64,000 nucleotides of DNA from Calamus simplicifolius (Eukaryota > Streptophyta > Magnoliopsida > Arecales > Arecaceae), in assembly GCA_900491605.1 (NCBI GenBank), contig UESW01004819.1, positions 176,090-240,089 of the forward strand, read 5' to 3'. The notes beneath the pieces are model-generated. The model made no database searches, was not told the DNA's origin, and saw only the letters and a list, made by a program, of their open reading frames with translations. Positions 24,499 through 36,557 of this stretch are shown here, piece by piece. The position numbers were made by a program, and so were the translations under genes. Position 1 is the stretch's first letter. Every line of letters begins with the position of its first letter.

Positions 24499-25749
24499 TG
24501 TTGATGCCTGATCGGTCTGATCACCAAGAAGACCTCACGGCCAAGAGTATGGTGAGGATCCTCTGAAGATCTTATCCAGGAACACAGCCATGAGCTTCTG
24601 GAACTCGAATTGAAGAAGAAAGATGGGGATGCTTTTTTCTTTTTTTTTTTGCTCAAATGTCCCCCCTTTTGAATATTGTCGTTACTTACCTTATATCTCC
24701 CCCCTCTCTTTCCAGCGAGCCATGTTTCTAGTCCTAGCGCTAGCCACGTGGTTGTTCTCGATGAGTTACACCCGGGGTTTTGAAGAGCTTGCTCAAGAAG
24801 CTTGCTTGCTCAAGAAGCTTGGAATCTTCATGATGGATTTCGGTCTTTCCAAGGGAATGTCAGAATTTGTGGAAAGTTATCTGGCTCTAAAGTAGGTGAC
24901 TGGTACCTCCTTTATCTGAGTTTTCCAATAAATGGTGACTTTCCAGAGTTTATTTTATCTGAGACATTAAAGCGTCATGATGGTCGATCATTTTCGAGCC
25001 TTATCCAGACATGACAGCTTGTCGTATTAGGTGCTTCTAATATGAGAGCAGCTAGAGAGCTCTATATGTATGACCATGAGGGTCGTTTTAGAAGGACCGA
25101 GACTCAAAGGGCCGTCTAAGGCTCGGGGGCCACCTAGGGCTTAGGGGCCGCCTAGGGCTCAGGGGCCGCCTAAGGGTCAGGAGACGCCTAAGACTCAGGG
25201 GACGCCTAGGGCTCAGGGGCCGCCTAAGGGTCGGGGGCCGCCTAGGGCTCAGGGGCCGCCTAAGGCTCAGAGGCCGCTTAGTGCTCAGGGGCCGCCTAAG
25301 GCTTAGGGGCCGCCTAGCGCTCAGGGGCTGAAAAGGGCTCAGGGGCCGCTTAGAGCTCAGGGGCCACCTAAGGCTTAGGGGCCGTCTAGAGCTCAGGGGC
25401 TGCCTAGCGCTCAGGGGCCGCCTAAGGGCTCAAGGGCCGCCTAAGGCTAAGGGGCCGCCTAGCGCTCATGGGCCACCTAAAGGCTCAGGGGCCGCCTAAG
25501 GCTCGAGGGCCGCCTAAAGCTCGGGGGCCACCTAAGGCTCGGGGGCCACCTAGAGCTCAGGGGTTGCCTAGCGCTCGGGAGCCGCTTCAGGGCTTAGGGG
25601 CCGCCTAGAGCTCAGGGGCCGCCTAGCGCTCGGGGGCCGCCTAAGGCTCGAGGGCCGCCTAGAGCTCAGGGGCCGTCTAAGGCTCAAGGGCCACCTAGAG
25701 CTTATGGGCCGTACACTCTCCCTATCTTCCTCGTTAACTAACCATATCA
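24499..25749 (-). mobile_element. Solo LTR with GC-rich minisatellite (copy A)
   Basis: It begins TGTTGATGCCTGATC and ends ACTAACCATATCA, with perfect 5-bp target duplications ATAAG at 24494-24498 and 25750-25754. A minus-strand TATA (ATATAAGG, about 24691) places the U5 side on the left and U3 on the right. No polypurine tract or internal coding region is attached, hence a solo LTR. An inverted sister copy sits at 34040-35258. Confidence 0.9.
25080..25720. repeat. GC-rich minisatellite in solo LTR A
   Basis: Roughly thirty units of about 18-20 bp of the type CTCAGGGGCCGCCTAAGG, with GCC-GCCTAG variants. This occupies the U3 half of the LTR. Short reading frames through it are by-products of the repeat. 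Confidence 0.9.
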
Positions 25750-26184
25750 ATAAGGTTACTAGGTACAGCCTAGAATGGTTCCTAGGGACCTATGATTTAT
25801 TGAGTTTAAGATTTCCTTTTATAATATTGTATTAAGATTTTTATTTTTGGTAAATATACATTTAGACTTTATGAGGCGATGAGGATATTTGACAGGGATA
25901 GTCTGGCGCTCGGGGGCCGCCTAAGGCTCGGGGGCCGCCTAGAGCTCAGGGGCCGTCTAAGGCTCAAGGGCCGCCTAGAGCTTATGGGCCGCACACTCTC
26001 CCTATCTTCCTCGTTAACTAACCATATCAATAAGGTTACTAGGTACAGCCTAGAATGGTTCCTAGGGACCTATGATTTATTGAGTTTAAGATTTCCTTTT
26101 ATAATATTGTATTAAGATTTTATTTTTGGTAAATATACATTTAGACTTTATGAGGCGATGAGGATATTTGACAGGGATAGTCTG
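25626..26184. repeat. 280-bp tandem duplication across the LTR end
   Basis: 25626-25905 and 25906-26184 are near-identical. The unit runs from the last minisatellite units through the LTR end, the ATAAG target duplication and about 155 bp of flanking DNA. The duplication therefore happened after LTR insertion. Confidence 0.92.
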
Positions 26185-26672
26185 GCGAACGAAATGTTCG
26201 ATATGGTGGTATGGTAATTTGTACAATTAATCAAAAGAGTGTCTTCATTTTATTATTTAAATAATTAAGATATTGGCCATTGGATCTTAACGTTGAATTT
26301 CAGGATTTATTAGATGGTTAATTAGAATAGTTTGTAATAAAAGATATTTAAGAGTTTTTCCTATTTTATGTGAAGCTACCAGGTTTGGTTAAGACTCTTT
26401 TTCTAATCATTTTCTTGGAAGAAGATATTGTTGATTGATGACAACAAGTTGAAAGAAAGAAATGTTTGAGATTTTCTCTCTCTCTCTTTTAATATAGTAA
26501 GCAAATCATTAGAGTTTTTTTTATCATTTATGGTAGTACGTAATTTGTACCACTCATGATTTTTTTAGGCCAACGTGTGTTTCCACTTTTATTATTTGAA
26601 TAATTAAGCTATTGAACATTGGATTTTCACATTTAATCTTTTGAGTAATTAGTAATTTTTCAATACATTATC
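26185..26672. other. Non-coding stretch shared with two other copies
   Basis: AT-rich DNA with no gene. It matches 33400-33890 in inverted orientation and 47960-48450 in direct orientation, so it belongs to the triplicated segment. It contains a TC run near 26476-26488. Confidence 0.7.
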
Positions 26673-28185
26673 ATGTTTCAACTTGACATTGTGCTTATGA
26701 CATTGATCATCTATCTAAGGAAAGCAAATGTAGCAGCAAATGTCTTGAGTTGGAAATCCTTCTCTAAGTTAGCTATAATCATTAGCTCTCAACCTCACAT
26801 TCAAAGAGATTTTGAGAAGATGAGGGTTGAATTGAGAGTGCTTATACTTCAGTCAACCTTGATTAATAAAATTAAATCCCTTCAGAAAGAAGGCATGAAA
26901 TTCCAAAGAATTAAAGAAGTTGTGTAGTCTAGAGTTCAAAATGAGTTTAGCATATAGAGGATGGAACACTAAGGTTTAGTGGTAGACTATGTGTCTCAAA
27001 ATGTGGAAGACTTGAAGATGGAAATTCCAAGGGAAGCTTACTATTCACCCTATACAATACACCCTGGTTGCATAAAAATATATAGAGATTTAAGGAAAAA
27101 ATTTTGGTGGAAAGGCATGAAGAAGGATATTTCTCAGTATATGGTCAGATGCTTGGTATGCCAGCAGATGAAAGCTGAGCATCAAAGCCTTGCTAAGCTT
27201 CTTTAGTCTCTTCTAATTTCTTAGTGAAAATGGGAAAATATTACCATGGATTTTGTTACATATCTGCCTGAAACTCACAAGAATAATGATGTAATTTGGT
27301 TCATAGTGATAGATTGACAAAGTCAACCCATTTTTTGCCCTTCAGGTTTAGGGTTTCCAGTGAAAGATTGTCTAGTATGTATATAAAGTAGATAGCGAAG
27401 CTTCATGGAGTTCATGTGCCAATAGTATTGGATCGAAATACTATGTTTGTGTCCCAATTTTGAAAATGCCTGCGTAAGGCTTTGAAAACAAAACTAAATT
27501 TTAGTACAACCTTTCACCCTCAGATGGATAGACAATCTGAAAGAAACATTCAAATCTTGGAGGAGTGATAGATTTAGGAGGTGCTTGGAATAATCACCAA
27601 CCTTTGATGGATTTTTTTTATAATAACAGTTACTTAGCCAATATATCCAGATGGCTTCCCATGAAGCTTTGTATAGCAGGAAGTATAGATCTCCTATGTG
27701 CTAGGACAATGTTGGAGAGAGAAGATTGTTGGGCCTTGAACTAGTATAATAAACTAAGAGAAAAATCCAACAAATTAAAGAGCAGCTCTGTACAACTTAT
27801 AATCGACAAAAAACTATGCCCATACTAGAAGGAGAGATTTGAAATTCTAGGTTGGAGATTATGCTTTCTTAAAAGAATCACCAACTAAGAATATGATAAG
27901 ATTTGGGAACCGAGACAAATTGAATGCACAATATGTAGGTTCTTTTGAGATATTGGGTAGAGTTAAGGAAGTGGCTTACAGTCTAACCTTATCATTGGCA
28001 CTTTCTAGCATACATAATGTATTTCATGTCTCCAAACTGAGAAAATATGTAGCAGACCCTAGCCATGTGGTGAAGCTCAAACTCATCTAATGGAAGAAGG
28101 ATCTAACTTATGAAGAGTATCCAATGCGTATTGTGGATCACAAGGATAAGTTTTAAGATAGTGTAGCATCCCTTATGCAAGGTAT
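26673..28185 (+). pseudogene. Chromovirus-type Gypsy pol remnant (RNase H end, integrase, GPY/F part)
   Basis: The order is an RNase H end (LRKANVAANVLSWKS), integrase zinc-binding residues (YTIHPGCIKIY...CLVCQQMKAEHQ), the start of the integrase core (WENITMDFVTYLPET), and the C-terminal motif LSSIHNVFHVSKLRKYVADPSHVV at about 28010-28070. This last motif is typical of Tekay/Del-like chromoviruses. Many stops and shifts interrupt it (for example 27207, 27315, 27390). It is cut at 28185 by the CACTA-like terminus and lacks LTRs here. A sister remnant is at 48450-51770. Confidence 0.85.
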
Positions 28186-29227
28186 CACTACAAGAAATTC
28201 ATAAAATAGCGACGCAAATATTCATCGCAAAATAACGACAGAATTGCAACGCAATTGCGACCCAAGAAATCTGCGATGCAATTTAGCGACGCACTAAATC
28301 AGTCGCTAAATAGCGACTGATTTAGTGACTCCAAAAATTTTTGTTGCAAAATAGCGACACATTTAGCGACGCATCTTAATGCGTCACTATTTAGCAACGC
28401 ATTTTAATGAGTTTTTTATTTAGCGATGCATTAATGTGTCGCTTAAAAGCGATGCAATTCAATGTGTCGCTAATGAGTTGCTAAATAGCGACTCATTTAA
28501 ATGCGTCACTAAACAACGACGCATTCTGATGCGTCGCTATTTAGCAACGCATTTAGATATGTCGCTAAGGGTTTTAGGGTTTTTAGGGTTTTAGAGTTTT
28601 AGGGTTTAATTAGGGGTTTAGGGTTTTACCGTTTAGGGTTTTAGGTTAGGGATTCATGGTTCAAGGATTAAGGGTTTCAGGGTTTTTAGGGTTTTAGAGT
28701 TTTAGGGTTTAATTAGGGGTTTAGGGTTTTAGAGTTTAGGGTTTTCATATTAGGGATTCATGGTTCAGGGATTAAGGGTTTCAGGGGTTTGGGATTTTGA
28801 TTTAGGGTTTTAGGGTTTTATGATTTGAGGGTTTCAGGGTTCTAGGGGTTTTAGGGTTTTAATTAGCTAGGGTTCTGGGTGTTTTAGGGTTTTAGGTGTT
28901 TTAGGGATATAGGGATTTAGGAGTTTTAGGGTTTTAGAGTTTTAGGGTTTAATTAGGGATTTAGGGTTTTAGAGTTTGGGTTTTTAAGATTAGGGTTTTA
29001 GGGTTTTGGGTTTTAAGATTAGGTTTATCATTGGTTTAGGCTACATTCCAGCACAAAGGCATACGTGGATCGGACTGAAGGCAACGTCTGTCCCGGATAG
29101 GACCTTAGAGTCGGTCATTCGGGCATACTGTGGTGCCGCCGGTACACACCATTTCATTGGGTGGACCGGTTAGCCCAGCCCAATGTACAACTATGAGCTT
29201 TTTAATAGCAACGCATTTAAATGAGGG

Positions 29228-29371
29228 ATCGTGGAACGAGGTGATATCTACCTTCAGAAGATCGACATAAAGGAAAACCTAGCTGACCCAATGACTAAAG
29301 CACTCGGAATCAAGGAGTTCAATGAACACAAATGGAAAATGGGTATTAGATACTGTTCCGATTGGCTATAG
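29228..29371 (+). pseudogene. Copia RNase H C-terminal fragment
   Basis: The frame reads IVERGDIYLQKIDIKENLADPMTKAL...CSDWL and stops at 29371, 14 bp before an LTR start. NLADPMTKAL is the usual end of Copia pol. Everything upstream is missing, so this is a 5'-truncated element embedded in the repeat units. Confidence 0.85.
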
Positions 29372-29384
29372 TTCAAGTGGGAGT

Positions 29385-31495
29385 TGTTAGGAAATGTGTC
29401 CTATAGCCAATCGTCTAGCTTATAGACGGTTGTGATTCATTGTACATGATTTATTTGATTAATAAAAGTTATTTTGGCAGTACAACATATTTTTCATCTT
29501 CCAATAGAACTCTTATATGTTGTAGTCCTTAGAATTACATTTATTTGAGAAAGGAGGAATTATCGAGTAATTCTTAAATGGGTTCACGACCAAATGATAC
29601 GTTATTACATAGGACAATAACATAGTCAAGAATAGGTCGTTGTGTACCATATATGTTGGTTTGTCCTCTTAAACTAAGGAGTGTATGACATTAGTATGGC
29701 ATGCATGTGAGTGTAGGAGTACATTCACTAAACAGTGACTCACCTCTGCTGAGTGCTCAACTGCCTGGAGCAACTCACAGAAAGGCAATGGGTATAAGTG
29801 TCCCTTTGACATGAGACTATCATGTTGACTTGATAAGCAACTCACTATACTTAGGCACTGGACCACCCAGATTTCTAATCCGGTGACGAAAGGTTGATGG
29901 GTGCAGTCAAGTACTTATTGGGTCAGTGATGAGTCAAGATGGGATTGTCCACTCTAAGTGTTAGAGAGAGTGCTCGAACTATGTTTCAATTTAGCAAAAC
30001 CTTGTCCAAGGTAATCTTTGTGAGGTGTCACAAGATTCATTGCATTGAAATATACTTGGGTGATTTACTCGGAGTTGACAGTTAACTCTGTATTCGCCCT
30101 GAGTACGAGGACAAGGGGATGAATTATACGGTAACCATAGCCTAGGTTCCTGAATATTGCTTTACATATATTGGTCTATTCGGACGTCAGGTACCATTGC
30201 TAGATGGTCACATCGATTGGTATAGGAAGTGTTCCTATGCTACCGACTTAGATTCGAACCTATGGAATCACGCACATAGTTAGGTGACATGGAGATAGGC
30301 TTTATCCATGATCTAAGTGGGACTTGGTCATATGGGTAATACCGAGTTTGTACTAGCAATGTCTAGCTAGCACTGGGCATTAGCGGTAGTACTTATTCTG
30401 GGGATGAACTTGAGTTAGTTTGTAACTCAAGTGAATTTTTGGGATTTATTCAGACCCATTGTGGGATAGGACTTGAACCATAAACCAATGGTTGGTTTGA
30501 CGATAGAGTGATTTAGATCTGGTTTCAAAGTAGTTTGAATCGGATATCCAATATAGCCTCTGATCGTTTATTTATAAATTTTAAAATCATAAATTACTTT
30601 AATTTAGAAATTAAATAAGTCCAATGCGAAGTATGGTTCGAGATCTTCGCATGGGTTCTTTCGGATTTAATTTGGACTTCAAACGGATTTAATCTGATTA
30701 TTTCCATATTTATAAATGTTTTAAAGATTTTTTTATTATCGTTGCGGGCAACCAAACTTTAAAACTTCAGAAAATTTACGATTCTACCATTTTATGTAAA
30801 TTACGATTCTGCCATTTCGTTTAAATTACGATTCTACCATTGATATGGCGTGAATTTGAAACTTCGTATCAATTACGATTTTGCCATTCGATAACGTGAA
30901 TTTGAAACTTTGTTTAAATTACGATCTTACCATTGAGATGATATGAATTCATAAATTTTTTTATAAAATTTTCTTTACGCGTTGATAACGCGTGAACGCC
31001 CGTAACCAATCCGCTTTCGATGATCGGATATTATCATATCGTAAAATAAATTCAAAAGGTTGTTTTGAGTTGTTTTATGATGAGTTTATTTAAGAAACTT
31101 TTCTAAACTTCGAGAGAGAGAGAGTAGTAGAGAAAGAAGAGTCCAAAAATCATAGAAGTCCAAATAGAGAGGGACTCCTCTTTTGGAGAAGAGTTCTCCA
31201 TCCCTTCTGACTCCATATCCCCTGTGTCAAGGTTTCCTGGCATGCGTATGATATAGAGGAGCGGCGCGTGCGGCTCTTGCAAGGAACGAGTAGGAACTTC
31301 TCCCTGCAGATCGGATCTGCTACATTCGTCATCTACAGCTTCTGCATCGAGAGGTATTGTTTTAAACTTATTTTTACACTCTTAAATTTTAGATTTGCTT
31401 GTATACTTTAATTTATATTCAATGTGAATATTAAAATTGAATTACATGCTTTCCACCTTGAGATCCTGTGCATATGAAAAGCGAGTTTTCCCTTC
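29385..31495 (+). mobile_element. LTR of a second Copia element
   Basis: TGTTAGGAAATGTGTCC follows a purine-rich CAAGTGGGAGT. The sequence runs about 2.1 kb to a probable end near TTTTCCCTTCA, where the surrounding repeat unit resumes (ACCTTATAGTCG). A GA run and a short leader (31110-31350) lie near the end. No target duplication is visible because the left side is a truncated internal region. It is unrelated to the LTR at 15025-17055 beyond the first bases. Confidence 0.75.
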
Positions 31496-32640
31496 ACCTT
31501 ATAGTCGATCATTCGGGCATACCGTGGTGCCGTCGGTGCACACCGTTCCATGGGGCGGACCAGCCAACCTAGGCCAATGTACAACTATAAGCTTTTTAAC
31601 TACAAAAAGATAAACCGAAATTAGCGACACAACAACAACGCATTGTGTGTGTCGCTAAACAGCAACGCATTGTGTGTGTCGCTGTTTAGCGACACAAATT
31701 TGCGTCGCTAAATAGCGACGCATTGAAATGTGTTGCTATTTAGCGACGCATTTCAATGCATCGCTAATTTCGGTTTAGGGTTTTAGGGTTTTATGGTTTG
31801 AGGGTTTTAGGGTTCTAGGGTTTCTAGGGGTTTTAGGGTTCTAGGGGTTTAGGGTTTTAGGGTTTTAGGGTTTTAATTGGGGTTTAGGGTTTTATAGTTT
31901 AGGGTTTTAGGATTACGGTTTTAGGTTTTAGGGTTTTGGGTTTTAGTTAGGTGTTATCAATGGTTTAGGGCATTTAGGGTTTAGGCTGCATTTTCGGCAC
32001 AAAGGCGTGGATCGGACTGAAGGCAGCATTAGTCCCGGATAGAACCTTATAGTTGGTCATTCAGGCACACCGTGGCACCGTCGTGCACACCGTTCCATGG
32101 GGCGGACCAGCCAATCCAGCCCAATGTACAACTACGAGCTTTTTAACTGCAAAAAGATAAACCGAAATTAGCGACGCATTGAAATGCGTTGCTTTTTAGG
32201 GACGCATTTGAATGCGTCACTATTTAGCGTGCATCACTAAACAGCGATACACACAATGCGTTGCTGTTTAGCGATGCATTTCAATGCATCGCTAATTTCA
32301 GTTTAGGGTTTTAGGGTTTGAGGGTTTTACGATTCTAAGGTTTCTAGGGGTTTTAGGGTTATAGGGGTTTTAGGGTTTTAGGGTTTAATTGGGGGTTTAG
32401 GGTTTTATAGTTTAGGGTTTTAGGATTATGGTTTTAGGTTTTAGGGTTTTGGGTTTTAATTAGGTGTTATCAATGGTTAAGGCATTTATGGTTTAGGCTA
32501 CATTCTTGGCACAAAGGCGTGGATCGGACTGAAGGCAGTGTCAGTCCCGGATAGGACCTTATAGTCGGCCACCCGGGCACACCGTGGCACCACCGATGCA
32601 CACCGTTCCATGGGGTGGACCAACCAACCCAGCCACCTCT

Positions 32641-33304
32641 CTCTCATCTTTAAAAGTACAACCTGAAACTGCTATCGAAAATGATCTGATGAATGTAGAT
32701 TATAGCAGCATTAGAAAGTTGGGCTGAATTCCAAGGATATGAATTTATAAATTTATAAATGATCATATCACAATCATAGTTTGTAAATTTATAAATGATC
32801 AATTATATGAATGAAATAAATGTTTTAAATAAATTTCTAGTTTAAGTGGCCCTTTTATTTTCTTTATGTATTTTAATGATTTCATATTTATTTATAAATT
32901 CTAGATTTTAGTATGAAGAATAGGTAGGTATTGGACTTGAATTACAAACCCAAATTGACCTACTCTTGACTTGAACACAAGCATTTTGGGTTTTGTCTGG
33001 GTCATACTTGTCCCTAACCTGAGTCAAATAACCTATTAGATCTATTTTTTTTTATAGACCCGACTCAACTTAAGTCGATCAATTATTAGGATGACCTCAG
33101 GTCCAAATTATAATTTGAATATAAAATTAGGTCAAAGATCAAGCATGCCATAATCATGACTTGACTTGGTCCACTTGTGGTCTCATTTTGAGTATAGTCA
33201 CAACCCTTAAATAGAAACATAAGCTCATCACGGACTATATTCCATGAAATATATATGTTTTCAGCGTTTGAGTAGAGTTGTCCACTTAGATAAAGCCCTT
33301 AGGC
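32641..33304. other. Unassigned intergenic DNA
   Basis: AT-rich, with no convincing frame, terminus or repeat. It separates the telomere-like repeat region from the inverted duplication that starts near 33305. Confidence 0.5.
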
Positions 33305-35890
33305 CGACTCAAGACATTTGCTGCTACATTTGCTTTCCTTAGATAGATGGTCAATGTCATAAGCACAATGTCAGGTTGAAACATGATAATGTATTGAAAA
33401 ATTACTAATTACTCAAAAGATTAAATGTGAAAATCCAATGTTCAATAGCTTAATTATTCAAATAATAAAAGTGGAAACACACGTTGGCCTAAAAAAATCA
33501 TGAGTGGTACAAATTACGTACTACCATAAATGATAAAAAAACTCTAATGATTTGCTTACTATATTAAAAAAGAGAGAGAGAAAATCTCAAACATTTCTTT
33601 CTTTCAACTTGATGTCATCAATCAACAATATCTTCTTCCAAGAGAATGATCAGAAAAAGAGTCTTAACCAAACCTGGAAGCTTCGCATAAAATAGGAAAA
33701 ACTCTTAAATATCTTTTATTACAAACTATTCTAATTAACCATCTAATAAATCCTGAAATTCAACGTTAAGATCCAATGGCCAATATCTTAATTATTTAAA
33801 TAATAAAAATGAAGACACTCTTTTGATTAATTGTACAAATTACCAGACCACCATATCAAACATTTCGTTCGCCAGATTACTATCCCTGTCAAATATCCTC
33901 ATCGCCTCATAAAGTCCAAATGTATATTTACCAAAAAATAAAAATCTTAATACAATATTATAAAAGGAAATCTTAAACTCAATAAATCATAGGTCCCTAA
34001 TATATAGGAACCATTCTAGGCTGTACCTAGTAACCTTATTGATATGGTTAGTTAACGAGGAAGATAGGGAGAGTGTGCGGCCCATAAGCTCTAGGCGGCC
34101 CCCGAGCCTTAGGCGGCCCCTGAGCGCTAGGCGGCCCCCGAGCTCTAGGCGGCCCCCGAGCCTTAGGCGGCCCCTGAGCTCTAGGCGGCCCCTGAGCCCT
34201 TAGGCGGCCCCCGAGCGCTAGGCGGCCCCTGAGCTCTAGGTGGCCTCCGAGCCTTAGGCGATGGCTCCTGAGCCTTAGGCGGCCCCTGAGCCCATAGGCG
34301 GCCCCTGAGCGCTAGGCAGCCCCTGAGCTCTAGGCGGCCCCTAAGCCTTAGGCGGCCCTGAGCTCTAAGCGGCCCCTGATCCCTTAGGCGGTCCCTGAGC
34401 GCTAGGCGGTCCCTAAGCCTAGGCGGCCCCTGAGCACTAGGCGGCCCCTGAGCCTTAGGCGGCACCCGAGTCTTAGGTGGCCCCCAACCCTTAGGCGGCC
34501 CCTAAGCCCTAGGCGGCCCCTGAGTCTTAAGCGTCCCCTTACCCTTAGGTGGCCCTTGAGCCCTAGGCGGCCCTTGAGCCCTAGGCGGCCCCCGAGCCTT
34601 AGGCAGCCCTTTGAGTCCCGGTCCTTCTAAAATGACCCTCATGGTCATACATCTAGAGCTCTCTAGCTGCTATATATTAGAAGCACCTAATACAACAAGC
34701 TGTCATGTCTGGATAAGGCTCGAAAATCATCGACCATCATGATGCTTTAATGGCTCAGATAAAACAAACTCTAGAAAGTCACCGTTCATCGAAAAACTCA
34801 GATAAGTGAGGTACCAATCACATACTTTAGAGCCAGATAACTTTTCACAAATTCTGACATTCCTTGGAAAGACCGAAATCCATCATGAAGATTCCAAGCT
34901 TCTTGAGCAAGCAAGCTTCTTGAGTAAGCTCTTCAAAACCCCGGGTGTAACTCATCGAGAACAACCACGTGGCTAGTGCCAGGTGTAACTCATCGAGAAC
35001 GACCACATGGCTAGCGCTAGGACTAGAAACGTGGCTCGCCGGAAAGAGAGGGGGGAGATATAAGGTAAGTAACGACAATATTAAAAAGAGGGGGACATTT
35101 GAGCAAAAAAAGAAAAAAACATCCCCATCTTTCTTCTTCAATTCGAGCTCTAGAAGCTCATGGCCGTGTTCCTGATCATTGATAAGATCTTCAGAGGATC
35201 CTCACCATACTTTTGGCCGTGAGGTCTTCTTGGTGATCAGACCGATCATGCATCAACACTTATTAAATTAATTAGGTTTAAGTAGAGAGTTTGCCTAATT
35301 GTTCAGGTTTTGACCACGATTCTACTAGGAGAAAATTGATTTAGGTTTTTTTTTCCTAAAGCATCGGAATTTTTGAAATCCTTTTTAAATACTATAAATG
35401 AAGATGCATTCAAAATATTGAAAGGTATTGGAATCCAAGATATCCGAAGAGGAATGCATCTTGAAAGATACGGCCATATATAGTTTAAATGGAAAGTATA
35501 AGTATTTTACAAGATAAAATGGAAAGAGTGAGGAAAAGGAAACCATGAGAGAGCGACAGAGAAGGTGGAGAATTAACGAGAGCATCCATGATACAGGAAT
35601 TTTTTTTTTTGAATCCAGTCACCTTTTCTCCCCTCCTTAATTTCCGCCCGTTATATATAAATATAGATGGGTTCTAGGGCTTGATTCTAATCAATATGCT
35701 GATTTCCGGTGTTAAATTTTAGTTGCCTTAAATTCGTCTAAATCGCAGCCTGCTCTCGAGTCTTAACAATAAAAATTCAAATTGTGTTCAATTAAAATTT
35801 TCTTTCCTTCCGTCTCCTGCAGCTCTCTTCCGTGTTCATCCCCCCGATCGGATCTTCCCTCACCTCCACTACATAAATTTTTTTTACAGC
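33305..35890 (-). repeat. Inverted copy (B) of the kinase promoter-LTR-Gypsy segment
   Basis: Read on the minus strand, this repeats 23850-26750. It includes the kinase leader and TATA region (best copy TTATATATAAATATAG on the plus strand at 35651-35666), the solo LTR with its target duplications, the AT-rich spacer, and the start of the chromovirus RNase H remnant, ending near 33305. The kinase match stops just upstream of where the ATG would be (about 35885), at TTTTTTACAGC. Confidence 0.9.
34040..35258 (+). mobile_element. Solo LTR with GC-rich minisatellite (copy B)
   Basis: It runs from TGATATGG to CATCAACA with 5-bp duplications CTTAT at 34035-34039 and 35259-35263. These are the complement of the ATAAG pair around copy A. 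Same insertion site and same flanks show that A and B descend from one insertion that was later duplicated. The minisatellite (about 34080-34610) has a different unit number from copy A. Confidence 0.92.
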
Positions 35891-36557
35891 AAATCTCATC
35901 TTTCTTTGTGTCAGCGTTTTCTTCGACTGTTTTCCATGATTCGCATTCACCTGGACCACGTGATCCAAAAGGGCCTTCTCCACAAGCCATTCCACCCAAA
36001 GCTTCCATGAACCCATCTCTTTGGGCTGCTTGAGAACAACTCCCAGCATCATATTTCCCCTGAGATAATCTTTCAGTACATCCAAGCCAAAAAAAGTCAT
36101 CACCTGTTCCAGTGTTATCCATCTGGATATCGGTATGCAACATCGTCCATTGGAACATCATTATAACTCCCAGCATCTTGTTCCGCTGAGATAAGCTTTC
36201 AGTATATCCAAGCCAAAAAAGGTTATCAGATATGTGCGCTTCTGAAGAAAAATGCCATTACAATGTCTGCCAAGCCACCACCCGTTCCAGTAGCAACATC
36301 GTGTTCCAGTAGCAACATCGTCCATCAGAACATCATTATAACTCCCAGCATCATGTTTCCCTAGAGATAAGCTTTCAGTATATCCAAGCCCAAAAAGGTC
36401 ATCAAATATGTGCGCTTCTAAAGAGGAAACGCAATTTACATCAAATATGTGCGCTTCTAAAGAGGAAACGCAATTTACAATGTCTGCCAAGCCACCACCC
36501 ATTCCAATGTTATCCATCTGGATATCCGTACCTTCAGGACAAGCAACATCGTCCATC
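35890..36557 (-). pseudogene. Fragment of an unidentified protein-coding gene, internally triplicated
   Basis: Minus-strand frames give protein-like segments such as FFGLDVLKDYLRGNMM, GSWKLWVEWLVEKALLDHVV and IVNCVSSLEAHIF, but with shifts between them. A block of about 140-175 bp (from CATCATTATAACTCCCAGCATC through TATCCAAGCC) occurs three times, near 36020, 36155 and 36330, and a 39-bp piece is duplicated at 36402-36480. The fragment continues beyond the CACTA insertion at 46214-46468. I do not recognise the gene family. Confidence 0.5.

Larger units (their letters stand above)
28186..32640. repeat. CACTA-like left terminus followed by repeat units with telomere-like tracts
   Basis: CACTACAAGAAATTC opens the region at 28186, followed by GCGACGCA/T subterminal-type motifs to about 28570. 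Each repeat unit then has three parts: GCGACGCATT motifs, a tract of TTTAGGG/TTTTAGGG (28560-29035, 31775-31985, 32305-32465), and a conserved block of about 180 bp from GGCACAAAGGC to GAGCTTTTTAAC. Blocks are at about 29030-29210, 31490-31605 (partial), 31985-32150 and 32490-32640. No transposase frame is present and no matching right terminus was found before 33300, so the element is non-autonomous and probably truncated. Confidence 0.7.

Noticed and set aside
24623..25014. Frames of 90 and 70 codons in the solo LTR (also mirrored at 34845-35141)
   Set aside because: They overlap the U5/TATA part of an LTR, are not conserved in frame between copies A and B, and match no domain I know.
28560..32465. 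TTTAGGG tracts as a possible chromosome end
   Set aside because: They are degenerate, interrupted, contained in transposon-like units and flanked by more than 28 kb on each side, so they are interstitial.
32641..33304. Search for the right terminus of the CACTA-like element that starts at 28186
   Set aside because: No TAGTG-type complement with the expected TAT duplication was seen, so no end is claimed.
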